Positions 18,773-27,496 of a stretch of 64,000 nt of DNA are shown piece after piece. The notes beneath the pieces were generated by a model, which made no database searches, was not told the origin of the DNA, and saw only the letters and a list, made by a program, of their open reading frames with translations. The position numbers were made by a program, and so were the translations under genes. Numbering within the stretch: the first letter of the stretch is position 1; the number at the start of each line of letters is the position of its first letter. The DNA is from Limnovirga sp038203525 (lineage in GTDB: Bacteria; Bacteroidota; Bacteroidia; Chitinophagales; Chitinophagaceae), in assembly GCA_038203525.1 (NCBI GenBank), contig JBBRDW010000003.1, positions 1-64,000 on the forward strand, read 5' to 3'.

Positions 18773-20119
18773 TTAAATACTGGCCGGAGATACCGTCTGA
18801 CGGCCCTGTATTCGTCCACCTTTCATTAAACCATCGTACTGCCTCATAAGCAGGTGTGTTTCTATCTGCTGCAGTGTATCGAGTATTACCCCAACCATAA
18901 TGAGCAGTGAAGTACCACCGAAGAATGTACTGAAACCCTGTGTTACACCCAATAACTGCGCAAAGCCAGGCAATATACCAATGAACGCTAAAAATATGGC
19001 ACCGGGTAATGTAATTTTATCCATGATGGCACCGATATAATCAGCAGTTGGCTGACCTGGTTTTACACCTGGAATAAATCCGTTGTTGCGTTTCAGGTCT
19101 TCGCTCATTTGCTTGGGGTTAAATATCAATGCTGTGTAAAGGAAGGTAAACCCTATTACCATTACCGCATAAATTACCATATACCATGGATTGCTATGAT
19201 CGGAAAACACTTTTACGATACCCTGTGCAGAATCAAGATTTGTAAAAGAAAATAATGTTGGCAGGAACATGATTGCCTGTGCAAATATGATTGGCATTAC
19301 CCCTGCGCTGTTAACTTTTAACGGCAGGAACTGCCTTGCTCCACCAAATTGGCGGTTGCCCACAATTTGTTTTGCATAGTTTACCGGAACTTTTCTTATG
19401 CCCTGGATAAGTATAATAAGACCCATTATGATGGCAATAAGAATACCTATCTCTACAAGGAATATTAATAATCCACCGCCGCCTTTGGCCTGCTTGGCAA
19501 CAAACTCCTGTATTACGGCCTCTGGTAAACGGGAAAGGATGCCTATCATGATGATGATTGACACACCATTACCCAAACCTTTATCCTGAATTTTTTCGCC
19601 CAGCCACATTACGAATAGTGTACCTGCGGTTAAAACGATGATGGTTGATGTGTAGAAATAGGGCGCATAGGAAGGAATCATTGCTTCTGCATAACCCGGT
19701 GTTTTTAAATAGGAAACGTATGCAACAGACTGCAGAATGGTTACGAGAACGGTAAGGTAGCGTGTCCACTGGTTGATCTTCTTGCGCCCACTTTCGCCTT
19801 CTTTCTGTACTTTTTGCATTTGAGGAACAAGGATCGTCATTAACTGCATAAAGATTGAAGCGGAGATATATGGCATTACTCCCAATGCAAAAATAGAAGC
19901 ATGGGAAAAAGCGCCTCCTGCAAAAGCATCGAATAAACCCAGCAGACCATTGCTTCCGCCGCCGGCTGTTGCATCGGTAAGTTTATTAGGATCAATACCC
20001 GGTAATACGATGTGCGTTCCTACTCTGTAAACAAGAAGAAGCGTAAGTGTTACTACTATTTTACCGCGTAACTCCTCAATACTCCAGATATTTTTTATTG
20101 TTTGAATTAGCTTTTTCAC
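18773..20119 (-). CDS. secY: Protein translocase subunit SecY
   Basis: Central channel of the Sec translocon in the inner membrane. 448 residues with ten membrane helices; the N-terminus IWSIEELRGKIVVTLTLLLVYR and the plug-region GGSNGLLGLFDAFAGGAFS are typical, as is the C-terminal end with the QYDGLMKGGRIQGR basic segment. The start codon is GTG at 20119. It is the last gene of the S10-spc unit, following rplO with a strong hairpin between them. Confidence 0.97.
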   Translation of the reverse strand: MKKLIQTIKNIWSIEELRGKIVVTLTLLLVYRVGTHIVLPGIDPNKLTDATAGGGSNGLLGLFDAFAGGAFSHASIFALGVMPYISASIFMQLMTILVPQMQKVQKEGESGRKKINQWTRYLTVLVTILQSVAYVSYLKTPGYAEAMIPSYAPYFYTSTIIVLTAGTLFVMWLGEKIQDKGLGNGVSIIIMIGILSRLPEAVIQEFVAKQAKGGGGLLIFLVEIGILIAIIMGLIILIQGIRKVPVNYAKQIVGNRQFGGARQFLPLKVNSAGVMPIIFAQAIMFLPTLFSFTNLDSAQGIVKVFSDHSNPWYMVIYAVMVIGFTFLYTALIFNPKQMSEDLKRNNGFIPGVKPGQPTADYIGAIMDKITLPGAIFLAFIGILPGFAQLLGVTQGFSTFFGGTSLLIMVGVILDTLQQIETHLLMRQYDGLMKGGRIQGRQTVSPASI

Positions 20120-20160
20120 TTATTGATAGTTATTTGCGTGAACGTCTGATGTAAACCAAA

Positions 20161-20182
20161 AGACGCATCGGTTGATGCGTCT
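20161..20182 (-). terminator. Hairpin between rplO and secY, possible attenuator
   Basis: A perfect 9-bp stem (AGACGCATC with GATGCGTCT, 4-base loop). On the minus strand it is followed by TTTTGGTTT, a weak U run. It could lower secY expression relative to the ribosomal protein genes or protect the upstream mRNA end. Confidence 0.5.
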
Positions 20183-20203
20183 GGCAAATATCGTTAAATT
20201 TAA

Positions 20204-20650
20204 TTATAAAATTTCAACGCTGCCACCTGATGCCTCGATTGCCGCTTTAGCTTTTTCACTTACAGCATTTACTTTAAAGCTGAGTTTAGACTTTAATTCG
20301 CCGTTACCCAAAACTTTCACTTTATCAGTTTTACTGATTAAACCGTTTGTGTAAAGTACTTCAACTGTAATTTCGGTGAAACCATATTTTTCTGCAAGCT
20401 GTTCAATCTGTCCAAGGTTGAACACGGTATATTCAACGCGGTTAATGTTTTTAAATCCACGTTTTGGCAACCTGCGCTGAATTGGCATCTGGCCACCTTC
20501 GTGAGCCATTTTGCTTGCATAACCAGCCCGGCTTTGTCCACCTTTGTTACCTTTTGTAGAAGTACCACCTTTGCCACTTGCTTCTCCGCGACCGATACGT
20601 TTGGTTTTATGGGTAGAACCTTCAGCGGGTTTTAAATTGTGCAGTTTCAT
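20204..20650 (-). CDS. rplO: 50S ribosomal protein L15 (uL15)
   Basis: 148 residues from the ATG at 20650; a TTG seven codons upstream is less likely. The N-terminus MKLHNLKPAEGSTHKTKRIGRG is followed by the glycine-rich KGGTSTKGNKGGQSRAG stretch and FEGGQMP-like HEGGQMPIQRRLPKRGF, all diagnostic of L15. It binds 23S rRNA and helps late 50S assembly. It precedes secY as in other spc operons. Confidence 0.97.
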   Translation of the reverse strand: MKLHNLKPAEGSTHKTKRIGRGEASGKGGTSTKGNKGGQSRAGYASKMAHEGGQMPIQRRLPKRGFKNINRVEYTVFNLGQIEQLAEKYGFTEITVEVLYTNGLISKTDKVKVLGNGELKSKLSFKVNAVSEKAKAAIEASGGSVEIL

Positions 20651-20756
20651 TGTATTGATTGTTTTACTCAACGGGGAAATCGCCCCTCGCTTTTTAATTT
20701 AATTTTTGATTATTTGATTATCTGAAAGCTTATAAAATTACTTCCTGATTTTCAAA

Positions 20757-20939
20757 CTAAGCCAGTTCTTCCACTTTTACCAAGTGAAAAACTTTTGCAA
20801 CCATACCCAATATTTGCGGAGTTGCTTCTACTTCTTTAGAGGAATTCATCTTGTTGAGGCCCAAAGCCTTTAAAGTAAGCTTTTGACGCTCAGATCTGTC
20901 GATTCCACTTTTAACCTGGGTGATACGTATTTTCTTCAT
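20757..20939 (-). CDS. rpmD: 50S ribosomal protein L30 (uL30)
   Basis: 60 residues from the ATG at 20939 (MKKIRITQVKSGIDRSERQK), the usual bacterial length. The KLTLKALGLNKMN segment, which binds 23S rRNA, is present, followed by a longer C-terminal helix and strand (VAKVFHLVKVEEL). An upstream Met at 20957 would add six non-conserved residues. Lies between rpsE and rplO as expected. Confidence 0.95.
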   Translation of the reverse strand: MKKIRITQVKSGIDRSERQKLTLKALGLNKMNSSKEVEATPQILGMVAKVFHLVKVEELA

Positions 20940-21022
20940 TATAAAGTCGTTTGTCATTAGTCTTAATCCGTTGTTTATTCCAGCAATTATTGATTTACGA
21001 AACGCCAGGATTAGACTGAATA

Positions 21023-21544
21023 TTATCCGTTAAAAACTTTGCTCAATTTAATATTACGGTTACGTGCTACAAGGATAGGCTCACGTAAAAGTGTAAGTGC
21101 TTTAATGGTTGCTTTTACCACGTTATGCGGATTAGCAGATCCAAGGCTCTTGGCCAACACGTCTGTAACACCTGCGCTTTCTAAAACTGCACGCATACTA
21201 CCACCTGCAATAACGCCGGTACCATGTGCTGCTGGCTTTATCAAAACTTTTGCTGCGCCCTCTTTTGCAAGTTGCTCGTGGGGTATTGTGCCATGCATAA
21301 CAGGAACTTTTACAAGATTCTTTTTTGCATCTTCAATGCCTTTTGTAATAGCTTCCTGAACTTCCTTAGCTTTTCCTAACCCGTGCCCTACAACACCGCC
21401 TTCGTTACCAACCACCACGATTGCAGAAAAGCTGAAAGTACGACCGCCTTTGGTAGTTTTTACTACACGGTTAATGGCAACAACTTTTTCTTTAAGTTCC
21501 ACATCGCCACCGGCCTTTACTTTATTTAAATTTGACTTAACCAT
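21023..21544 (-). CDS. rpsE: 30S ribosomal protein S5 (uS5)
   Basis: 173 residues. The N-terminal double-stranded RNA-binding part (LKEKVVAINRVVKTTKGGRTFSFSAIVVVGN) and GKAKEVQEAITKGIEDAKKNL segment are followed by the C-terminal domain with HGTGVIAGGSMRAVLE and GVTDVLAKSLGSANPHN. It contributes to the mRNA entry channel and decoding accuracy. Order rplR-rpsE-rpmD is kept. Confidence 0.97.
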   Translation of the reverse strand: MVKSNLNKVKAGGDVELKEKVVAINRVVKTTKGGRTFSFSAIVVVGNEGGVVGHGLGKAKEVQEAITKGIEDAKKNLVKVPVMHGTIPHEQLAKEGAAKVLIKPAAHGTGVIAGGSMRAVLESAGVTDVLAKSLGSANPHNVVKATIKALTLLREPILVARNRNIKLSKVFNG

Positions 21545-21627
21545 CTTATCTGATTACGATTTACTAATTAAGATTTATACTATAATTCTATGCAAACAAC
21601 TTTTCAAGAAAAATTGGAAACGTAAAA

Positions 21628-21981
21628 CTACAATTGAAGTCCGCCTTCTCTTGCACCATCGGCTACAGCTTTCACCCTGCCATGGTAAAGATAACCCCCG
21701 CGGTCGAAAACGACAGCGTTAACTCCGGCTTCAACAGCTTTACGGGCAATTGCCGCACCAACCATTTTGCTTTTTTCTACCTTGTTGCCTGCCTGTGCTT
21801 TTATATCTTTATCGTTAGACGAAGCTGCAGCAATAGTTTTGCCATTTACGTCATCAATTACCTGAACATAGATATCGTTATTGCTGCGAAAAACAGACAG
21901 CCTTGGCTTTGATACCGTGCCTGCGATTTTTTTACGGATGCGGTAGCGTATCTTTTGTCTTCTTATAACTTTAGCGTCCAT
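21628..21981 (-). CDS. rplR: 50S ribosomal protein L18 (uL18)
   Basis: 117 residues from the ATG at 21981 (MDAKVIRRQKIRYRIRKKI), the normal size. The C-terminal VNAVVFDRGGYLYHGRVKAVADGAREGGL is diagnostic; the protein binds 5S rRNA. The frame stays open upstream to 22098, but that extension is made of IR-A copy 7 and is not part of L18. The 271-bp gap to rplF is unusual for this operon and is due to the repeat. Confidence 0.96.
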   Translation of the reverse strand: MDAKVIRRQKIRYRIRKKIAGTVSKPRLSVFRSNNDIYVQVIDDVNGKTIAAASSNDKDIKAQAGNKVEKSKMVGAAIARKAVEAGVNAVVFDRGGYLYHGRVKAVADGAREGGLQL

Positions 21982-22004
21982 TGCTTTGTATTTAATTCCC
22001 GCTG

Positions 22005-22220
22005 ATGCTGCCAGCAGGATTGTTATTTTACGAACTGAAAATCTTTGTGCGCCTTTTGTTGTGTCACTCACTTGTACGCTTTGTTCTCTATTGAACAAGG
22101 TGGGAGTAAAATTAAAATGGCCACTTTAGAACTTTGCTTTTTGTTGCTGCATTTTGTACAACCGTACAAGAGTGCGACGCAACCAAAGCTTCATTTTTAT
22201 TTTAAGCCGGGCTAATAATT
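22005..22220. repeat. IR-A copy 7, paired, inside the ribosomal protein operon
   Basis: Left core of type 2 at 22058-22077 and right core of type 1 at 22164-22183, with outer right AAGCCGGGCTAAT at 22204-22216. The outer left end is not clear and the 22005 boundary is approximate. It lies between rplF and rplR, so the operon mRNA must read through it or be restarted after it. Confidence 0.75.
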
Positions 22221-22252
22221 CTATTAATTTTCTTACGGCCCGTTTACTTATC

Positions 22253-22807
22253 TTATTTACCTGCTGCTTTACCCGCTTTACGGCGAACCACTTCGTCGCT
22301 GTATTTAACACCTTTACCTTTGTAAGGCTCTGGCTTACGTAAGCCACGTATTTTAGCCGCAACCTGGCCAAGTAACTGCTTATCGCTACCTTCAAGCGTT
22401 ATCATTGGGTTCTTTCCTTTTTCGGTAAGTGTAGCCACTTTTAGTTCTTTGGGAACTTCGAAAAGAATATTGTGAGAATAGCCGAGTGAAAGGTCTAAAA
22501 GATTTCCCTGGTTAGTTGCTTTATAACCCACACCCACTAATTCAAGTTGTTTTTTGTATCCGGTAGTTACACCATTTACCAGGTTTGAAAGCAAGGAACG
22601 GTACAAACCGTGCATTGCCCGGTGACGAATTTGCTCTGTTGGCCTTGCGAGTGTAAGTACTCCATCTTTTACTGATACAGTAATATCTCTGTCTACCGTT
22701 TGCTGTAACTGGCCATTTGGACCTTTTACAGAAATTACGTTATTAGCTCCAATTGTAACCGTAACACCAGTTGGAATGGTTATCGGTTGTTTTCCTATAC
22801 GAGACAT
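22253..22807 (-). CDS. rplF: 50S ribosomal protein L6 (uL6)
   Basis: 184 residues with the two tandem L6 domains: N-terminal MSRIGKQPITIPTGVTV and C-terminal LRKPEPYKGKGVKYSDEVVRRKAGK, the conserved 23S rRNA-binding end. It sits near the factor-binding site of the 50S subunit. An overlapping ORF in another frame at its 5'-distal end is a shadow. IR-A copy 7 starts 33 bases after its stop. Confidence 0.97.
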   Translation of the reverse strand: MSRIGKQPITIPTGVTVTIGANNVISVKGPNGQLQQTVDRDITVSVKDGVLTLARPTEQIRHRAMHGLYRSLLSNLVNGVTTGYKKQLELVGVGYKATNQGNLLDLSLGYSHNILFEVPKELKVATLTEKGKNPMITLEGSDKQLLGQVAAKIRGLRKPEPYKGKGVKYSDEVVRRKAGKAAGK

Positions 22808-22904
22808 AGCCGGTTTATTATTTAGTTATTATTAAAAACTGGAACTGTGTTCAGCCACGACTGAGGCTTAATTATCTGCTCCATTTAATTGCTGATATAA
22901 ATTT

Positions 22905-23303
22905 CTATGCTATATAACAAAGCACTTCTCCACCAACATTCTGGCTCTTGGCTTGCTTATCCGTCATTACTCCCTTTGAAGTACTGAGAATTGCCACGCC
23001 CAATCCATTGATTACTCTTTTGAATTCTGCAGGTTTTGAATACTGCCTTAACCCCGGACGGCTTACCCTTTCCAGTGACCGAATTGCAGGAATCTTTGTT
23101 TGGGGATCGTACTTAAGGGCTATTTTAATAAGGCCCTGTTTGCTATCTTCCTCAAACTTATATTTCAGAATATATCCCTGATCGTAGAGGATTTCTGTAA
23201 TACGCTTTTTTAAATTAGAGGCAGGTATCTCTACAATTCTGTGTCCTGCCATTTGAGCGTTACGAATCCTCGTAAGGAAATCTGCTATAGGATCAGTTAC
23301 CAT
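22905..23303 (-). CDS. rpsH: 30S ribosomal protein S8 (uS8)
   Basis: 132 residues. MVTDPIADFLTRIRNAQMAG at the N-terminus and STSKGVMTDKQAKSQNVGGEVLCYI at the C-terminus match S8, which binds the central domain of 16S rRNA and in E. coli regulates the spc operon by feedback. Whether such control exists here is not visible. Confidence 0.97.
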   Translation of the reverse strand: MVTDPIADFLTRIRNAQMAGHRIVEIPASNLKKRITEILYDQGYILKYKFEEDSKQGLIKIALKYDPQTKIPAIRSLERVSRPGLRQYSKPAEFKRVINGLGVAILSTSKGVMTDKQAKSQNVGGEVLCYIA

Positions 23304-23361
23304 AAATATTTTAATTAAATCAGTTCTAAATTATTTTTACAATGCCTAGCAAGCAGGAGTA

Positions 23362-23631
23362 TTACCAACTCGCCTTTTTAACTCCTGGTATTTTACCATC
23401 AAGTGCCATATCCCTGAATGCAATCCTGGACATACCAAAATATCTGATGTAACCTCTTGGGCGTCCAGTTATCTGACAGCGGTTTTTTAAGCGTACAGGA
23501 GAAGCATTTTTGGGTAATAAGTCAAGCCCCTGATAATCGCCTGCAGCTTTTAGCGCAGCACGTTTTTCAGCATAACGAGCAACCATTACTTCACGTTTTC
23601 TTTGTCTGGCTTTGATAGATTGTTTTGCCAT
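23362..23631 (-). CDS. rpsN: 30S ribosomal protein S14 (uS14), zinc-free type
   Basis: 89 residues, the longer type. The C-terminal region CQITGRPRGYIRYFGMSRIAFRDMA has only one Cys, so the two CxxC zinc pairs of the short form are absent. It assembles in the head of the 30S subunit. Order rplE-rpsN-rpsH is kept. Confidence 0.96.
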   Translation of the reverse strand: MAKQSIKARQRKREVMVARYAEKRAALKAAGDYQGLDLLPKNASPVRLKNRCQITGRPRGYIRYFGMSRIAFRDMALDGKIPGVKKASW

Positions 23632-23707
23632 AATTAAATTCAGATTTACATTTCAGATTTATGTTTCGAAGCACAGCTACTGTTAGCAGATACCCCCATA
23701 AATTATT

Positions 23708-24283
23708 TTAATTGTTGTCTTTTTTAGCATTTTTGAAAGGCATGCCCAGTTCTTTTAGCAACTCGTATGCTTCTTCATTGTTACCAGCGGTTGTTACAAA
23801 CGTAATATCCATACCGGTTATCTTGTTCACTTTATCAATATCAATTTCAGGGAAAATGATTTGTTCTGTAACACCGAGTGTATAGTTACCACGTCCGTCA
23901 AAAGCCTTATCGCTGATACCTTTAAAGTCACGTACACGGGGTAATGCTATTGAAACAAGGCGGTCAAGAAATTCGTACATTTTCTCGCCACGCAGCGTAA
24001 CACGTGCACCAATTGGCATTCCCTTACGCAGCTTAAAGTTAGAAATGTCTTTTTTACTCATGGTAGGTACCGCTTTCTGACCGGTGATCATTGTCAGCTC
24101 TTCAACTGCCACGTCTACCATTTTCTTATCAGCAACTGCACCATTAACACCACGGTTAACGCATATTTTTTCAAGCTTTGGAGCCTGCATAACGCTATCA
24201 TATCCAAACTTCTTGGTTAATGCAGGAATAACTTCATTCTTATATTTTTCCTGCAGTCTCGGAGTATATTTTGTAGTGCTCAT
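23708..24283 (-). CDS. rplE: 50S ribosomal protein L5 (uL5)
   Basis: 191 residues with TPRLQEKYKNEVIPALTKKFGY at the start and the RDFKGISDKAFDGRGNYTLGVTEQIIFPEI motif of L5, which binds 5S rRNA and contacts P-site tRNA. Its ATG shares one base with the rplX stop (TAATG), so translation is coupled. A short KNAKKDNN tail ends the protein. Confidence 0.97.
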   Translation of the reverse strand: MSTTKYTPRLQEKYKNEVIPALTKKFGYDSVMQAPKLEKICVNRGVNGAVADKKMVDVAVEELTMITGQKAVPTMSKKDISNFKLRKGMPIGARVTLRGEKMYEFLDRLVSIALPRVRDFKGISDKAFDGRGNYTLGVTEQIIFPEIDIDKVNKITGMDITFVTTAGNNEEAYELLKELGMPFKNAKKDNN

Positions 24284-24621
24284 TATTTAATTACCTCCCC
24301 GGATTTTTTTGCAATACGAACTAATTTACCATTTGAACGGTCGCGCTTTACTTTAGAAGTCGCGCCGGTTTTTACATCCCACAACATCACGTTACTGATG
24401 TTGAAAGAAGCTTCTTTTTTTACCAATCCGCCTTTAGTGTTGGTAGCACTTGGCTTAGTGTGTTTGGTAATAATATTTACGCCTTCAACAAGAACCTTTG
24501 CTTTATCTACTATAACGCTTAATACTTTTTTTGGCTTTTTGGTATCTTTATCATCACCGGTAATTACCACTACCAAATCCCCTTTTTTAATATTGTACTT
24601 GGGTTTAAATCTGTTGCTCAT
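24283..24621 (-). CDS. rplX: 50S ribosomal protein L24 (uL24)
   Basis: 112 residues with the KOW motif near the N-terminus (IKKGDLVVVITGDDKDTKKPKKVLSV) and the following VEGVNIITKHTKPS loop. It starts assembly of the 50S subunit. Downstream rplE overlaps by one base; a single IR-A unit lies just upstream, between it and rplN. Confidence 0.96.
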   Translation of the reverse strand: MSNRFKPKYNIKKGDLVVVITGDDKDTKKPKKVLSVIVDKAKVLVEGVNIITKHTKPSATNTKGGLVKKEASFNISNVMLWDVKTGATSKVKRDRSNGKLVRIAKKSGEVIK

Positions 24622-24659
24622 TTTACTTATTTTATGAAGTCAACTTTTAATCTTTATTC

Positions 24660-24685
24660 AACTTCGTTGTGTCACTCACTTGTAC
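24660..24685 (+). repeat. IR-A copy 8, single type 2 unit, inside the ribosomal protein operon
   Basis: A type 2 core at 24666-24685 lies in the 96-bp gap between rplN and rplX. No recognisable outer end or partner is left. It is preceded by TATTCAACTT, the usual spacer sequence before the core in other copies. Confidence 0.75.
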
Positions 24686-24717
24686 TTAATATCGCTATTC
24701 AACATGCTCCATTTGTT

Positions 24718-25086
24718 CTATAAAACCTCAGGTGCCAATGAAATTATTTTCATGTACCCTTTATCCCTCAGCTCCCTGGCTACCGGGCCAAAAATGCGGG
24801 TACCCCTAGGTTCATCGGAGTTATTGAGCAGCACAACTGCGTTATCATCAAAACGAATATAAGAACCATCCTTTCTGCGTAACTTGTTTTTTGTGCGAAC
24901 GATTACTGCTTTTGAAACAGTACCTTTTTTAATGCCACCCGCAGGTATCGCGTCTTTAACAGTTACAACAATCTTATCGCCGATTTTGGCATAATCCTGT
25001 CCGCTATTACCCAATACCCTTATACAAAGTACTTCTTTTGCTCCACTGTTATCAGCCACGTTTAACCGGCTTTCTTGCTGAATCAT
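24718..25086 (-). CDS. rplN: 50S ribosomal protein L14 (uL14)
   Basis: 122 residues: MIQQESRLNVADNSGAKEVLCIRVLG, then the RTKNKLRRKDGSYIRFDDNAVVLLN core and the C-terminal RGTRIFGPVARELRDKGYMKIISLAPEVL. It lies at the subunit interface. Order rpsQ-rplN-rplX is normal, but the IR-A unit follows it. Confidence 0.97.
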   Translation of the reverse strand: MIQQESRLNVADNSGAKEVLCIRVLGNSGQDYAKIGDKIVVTVKDAIPAGGIKKGTVSKAVIVRTKNKLRRKDGSYIRFDDNAVVLLNNSDEPRGTRIFGPVARELRDKGYMKIISLAPEVL

Positions 25087-25188
25087 ATTTCTAAGCTTTA
25101 AACTCTACCTGTTGTCAGACAAAGTGTTTACTACAATTTTATTAATGATGTTGTTAATCAGCTGGAGCCAGTTAACCACAGCTTATAA

Positions 25189-25446
25189 TTACTTCGCTTT
25201 TTCAATCACCTCAACGAGTCTCCAGCGTTTGGTTTTACTTAATGGACGTGATTCCATTATTTTAACCACATCTCCAATTGTGCACTCATTTTTTTCATCG
25301 TGTGCATGAAACTTGGTAGTCTTTTTAACGAACTTACCATAGATGGGGTGTTTTACTTTTCTTTCAACAGCAACTGTAATGGTTTTAGTCATCTTGTTGC
25401 TGCTTACAACCCCAGTTTTTGTTTTACGCAAATTTCTTTCGGTCAT
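25189..25446 (-). CDS. rpsQ: 30S ribosomal protein S17 (uS17)
   Basis: 85 residues with RNLRKTKTGVVSSNKMTKTITVAVER and HDEKNECTIGDVVKIMESRPLSKTKRWRLVEV, the OB-fold signature of S17, a primary 16S rRNA binder. Follows rpmC by 15 bases. Confidence 0.96.
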   Translation of the reverse strand: MTERNLRKTKTGVVSSNKMTKTITVAVERKVKHPIYGKFVKKTTKFHAHDEKNECTIGDVVKIMESRPLSKTKRWRLVEVIEKAK

Positions 25447-25461
25447 TGTTGTATATTTTAA

Positions 25462-25671
25462 TTAAATACCGAGCTCTCTTTTTCTTAATTCTGTTTTGAT
25501 ACGTGATATATCCACCCTAAGTGAACGAATACTCATTGGGTTCTCCAAGGGAGAAATTGCATGAGCAAATTCAAGCTTTTTAAGGCGCAAAGAATCTTCC
25601 TGTACCCTGCTTTTAAGATCAGCCTCGTTTAAATCCTTTAAACTTCTGTTGAAATCAATTTTCTTGATCAT
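25462..25671 (-). CDS. rpmC: 50S ribosomal protein L29 (uL29)
   Basis: 69 residues from the ATG at 25671; a TTG three codons upstream is the alternative. Helical hairpin with LKDLNEADLKSRVQEDSLRLKKLEFAHA and the terminal IRSLRVDISRIKTELRKRELGI. It lies at the tunnel exit and helps bind trigger factor and SRP. Rare for L29, the second helix carries the Bacteroidota-style ISPLENPMSIRSLRV link. Confidence 0.93.
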   Translation of the reverse strand: MIKKIDFNRSLKDLNEADLKSRVQEDSLRLKKLEFAHAISPLENPMSIRSLRVDISRIKTELRKRELGI

Positions 25672-25743
25672 TATATTCAATTTGAAACTTTCAACCGCAC
25701 ATCCAAATGTTCGTAATTATGTGCAATTTTCATTTTGTTTTAT

Positions 25744-26163
25744 TTAAGCCTGCAAATCCCTTCTTACAATAAACTTCGTTTTCACAGGAAGTTTTTGTGT
25801 GGCAAGGTGCATAGCTTCCTTCGCAACTTCCAGCGAAACCCCGTCACATTCGAAAATGATACGGCCTGGTTCTACAACCGCTGCAAAATATTCCGGATTA
25901 CCCTTACCCTTACCCATCCTTACTTCCAAAGGCTTCTTTGTAATTGGTTTGTCAGGGAATACACGTATCCAAACATTACCCTCACGTTTCATTGCCCTTG
26001 TCATGGCCTGACGAGCCGCCTCAATCTGGCGGTTCGTTAACCATATTGGTTCCATTGCTTTTAAGGCATATGATCCAAATGATATCGTAGTTCCCCGCTT
26101 TGCCACTTCTCTTATACGGCCTTTTTGCGCTTTTCTATGTTTCGTTCTTTTTGGCTGTAACAT
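25744..26163 (-). CDS. rplP: 50S ribosomal protein L16 (uL16)
   Basis: 139 residues, MLQPKRTKHRKAQKGRIREVA, with the GSYALKAMEPIWLTNRQIEAAR segment and the MGKGKGNPEYFAAVVEPGRIIFE loop. It organises the A-site and is needed for peptidyl transfer geometry. Lies between rpsC and rpmC. Confidence 0.97.
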   Translation of the reverse strand: MLQPKRTKHRKAQKGRIREVAKRGTTISFGSYALKAMEPIWLTNRQIEAARQAMTRAMKREGNVWIRVFPDKPITKKPLEVRMGKGKGNPEYFAAVVEPGRIIFECDGVSLEVAKEAMHLATQKLPVKTKFIVRRDLQA

Positions 26164-26245
26164 ATTGAGTACTGAATTTTAAGTTTGAGTGCTAACCCCA
26201 AACCAAATTAACTTTTGTATTAATCCCCCGTTTAGGGCTTTAGAA

Positions 26246-27049
26246 CTAATTTCTTCTATCCCTTCTATCTCCACCACCACCGCTTCTGCGGTCTCCACCG
26301 CCACCTCCGCGTCTGTCATCTCTGCGTTCTGGTCTTTCATTTCTATCGCCTTCTCTTCTATCCCTCCTATCGCTTACATCGCTTTTACCACCAACGAAGT
26401 TCGGGTTCAATTCACGTTTACCTAAAACCTCCCCTTTACATATCCAAACTTTGATACCGATTTTACCATAAACAGTTAAGGCAAATATAGAAGCATAATC
26501 AATATCCATACGGAAGGTGTGCAATGGTACACGACCTTGCTTTATTTCCTCGGAACGTGCAATTTCAGAGCCACCCAAACGACCGCTTACCTTAACTTTT
26601 ATTCCCTCTGCACCCATGCGCAGTGTAGAAGCGATCGCCATTTTTATAGCACGCTTGTAATTAATCCTGTTTTCGATTTGCCTTGCGATGGTGTCTCCAA
26701 CTATATTGGCATCCAGCTCGGGCCGGCGTATTTCAAGTATATTGATCTGCACGTCGTCTTTGCCGGTTAACTTCTTCAACTCCTCTTTAATACGGTCAAC
26801 CTCGTTACCGCCCTTACCGATAATAATACCAGGCTTAGACGTATGGATAGTTACAATAAGCTTACCCAGAGTACGCTCAATAACAATTTTGGAAATACCG
26901 CCTTTGTTAATACGGGCATTGAGATAGTTCCTGATCTTATTATCTTCGATAAGCTTGTTAGCATAATCTTTTTTACTAGCATACCAGTTGCTTTCCCATC
27001 CACGGATGATACCTAACCTGTTACCAATAGGATTTGCTTTCTGACCCAT
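26246..27049 (-). CDS. rpsC: 30S ribosomal protein S3 (uS3) with RGD-rich tail
   Basis: 267 residues. The KH domain with IIIGKGGNEVDRIKEEL (about 75-91) and the C-terminal S3 domain (GRLGGSEIARSEEIKQGRVPLHTFRMDIDYA) are complete. After residue about 220 comes a low-complexity tail rich in Arg, Asp and Gly, including a run of DRRGGGGGDRRSGGGGDRR. Such tails occur in Bacteroidota S3 proteins but this one is long. S3 shapes the mRNA entry tunnel. Confidence 0.96.
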   Translation of the reverse strand: MGQKANPIGNRLGIIRGWESNWYASKKDYANKLIEDNKIRNYLNARINKGGISKIVIERTLGKLIVTIHTSKPGIIIGKGGNEVDRIKEELKKLTGKDDVQINILEIRRPELDANIVGDTIARQIENRINYKRAIKMAIASTLRMGAEGIKVKVSGRLGGSEIARSEEIKQGRVPLHTFRMDIDYASIFALTVYGKIGIKVWICKGEVLGKRELNPNFVGGKSDVSDRRDRREGDRNERPERRDDRRGGGGGDRRSGGGGDRRDRRN

Positions 27050-27070
27050 ATAATGGTTTAAAAATTTTTA

Positions 27071-27415
27071 TTAATTTTTTGAATCAACAACTATCGTTAC
27101 ATGGTTGCTGCGTTTGCGAACCCTATATCCTCTGCCCTGCGGCGCCGGACGCATACGTTTTACCACGCGTCCACCATCTACAAAAATTGTTTTAACTACC
27201 AAACCGGCATCAGCTGCACTTTTACCTTCGTTCTTTTGCTCCCAGTTATTGATAGCGCTTTTCAACAATTTTGCCAGAGGTATTGCATTATGCTGCGGAT
27301 GATGTTCCAAAATAGCCAATGCTTTTTCTACTTCCATCCTGCGTACCACATCTGCAAGCAAACGCATCTTGCGGGGTCCCGTAGGATAATTATTAAGTTT
27401 CGCTACTGCTTCCAT
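27071..27415 (-). CDS. rplV: 50S ribosomal protein L22 (uL22)
   Basis: 114 residues. NYPTGPRKMRLLADVVRRMEVEKALAIL and the beta-hairpin end VVKRMRPAPQGRGYRVRKRSNHVTIVV reach into the exit tunnel, where macrolide-resistance changes occur in other species. Sits between rpsS and rpsC. Confidence 0.97.
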   Translation of the reverse strand: MEAVAKLNNYPTGPRKMRLLADVVRRMEVEKALAILEHHPQHNAIPLAKLLKSAINNWEQKNEGKSAADAGLVVKTIFVDGGRVVKRMRPAPQGRGYRVRKRSNHVTIVVDSKN

Positions 27416-27496
27416 TTTATTTAAAATGTTTGTGGTTTGTAGTTTCTAAATTTCGGTAAATGATTTGCTCACCAACCATAATCTTAAAACTGTAAA

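Noticed and set aside
21982..22098. N-terminal extension of rplR
   Set aside because: The extra 39 residues are encoded by IR-A copy 7 and L18 has its normal start at 21981.
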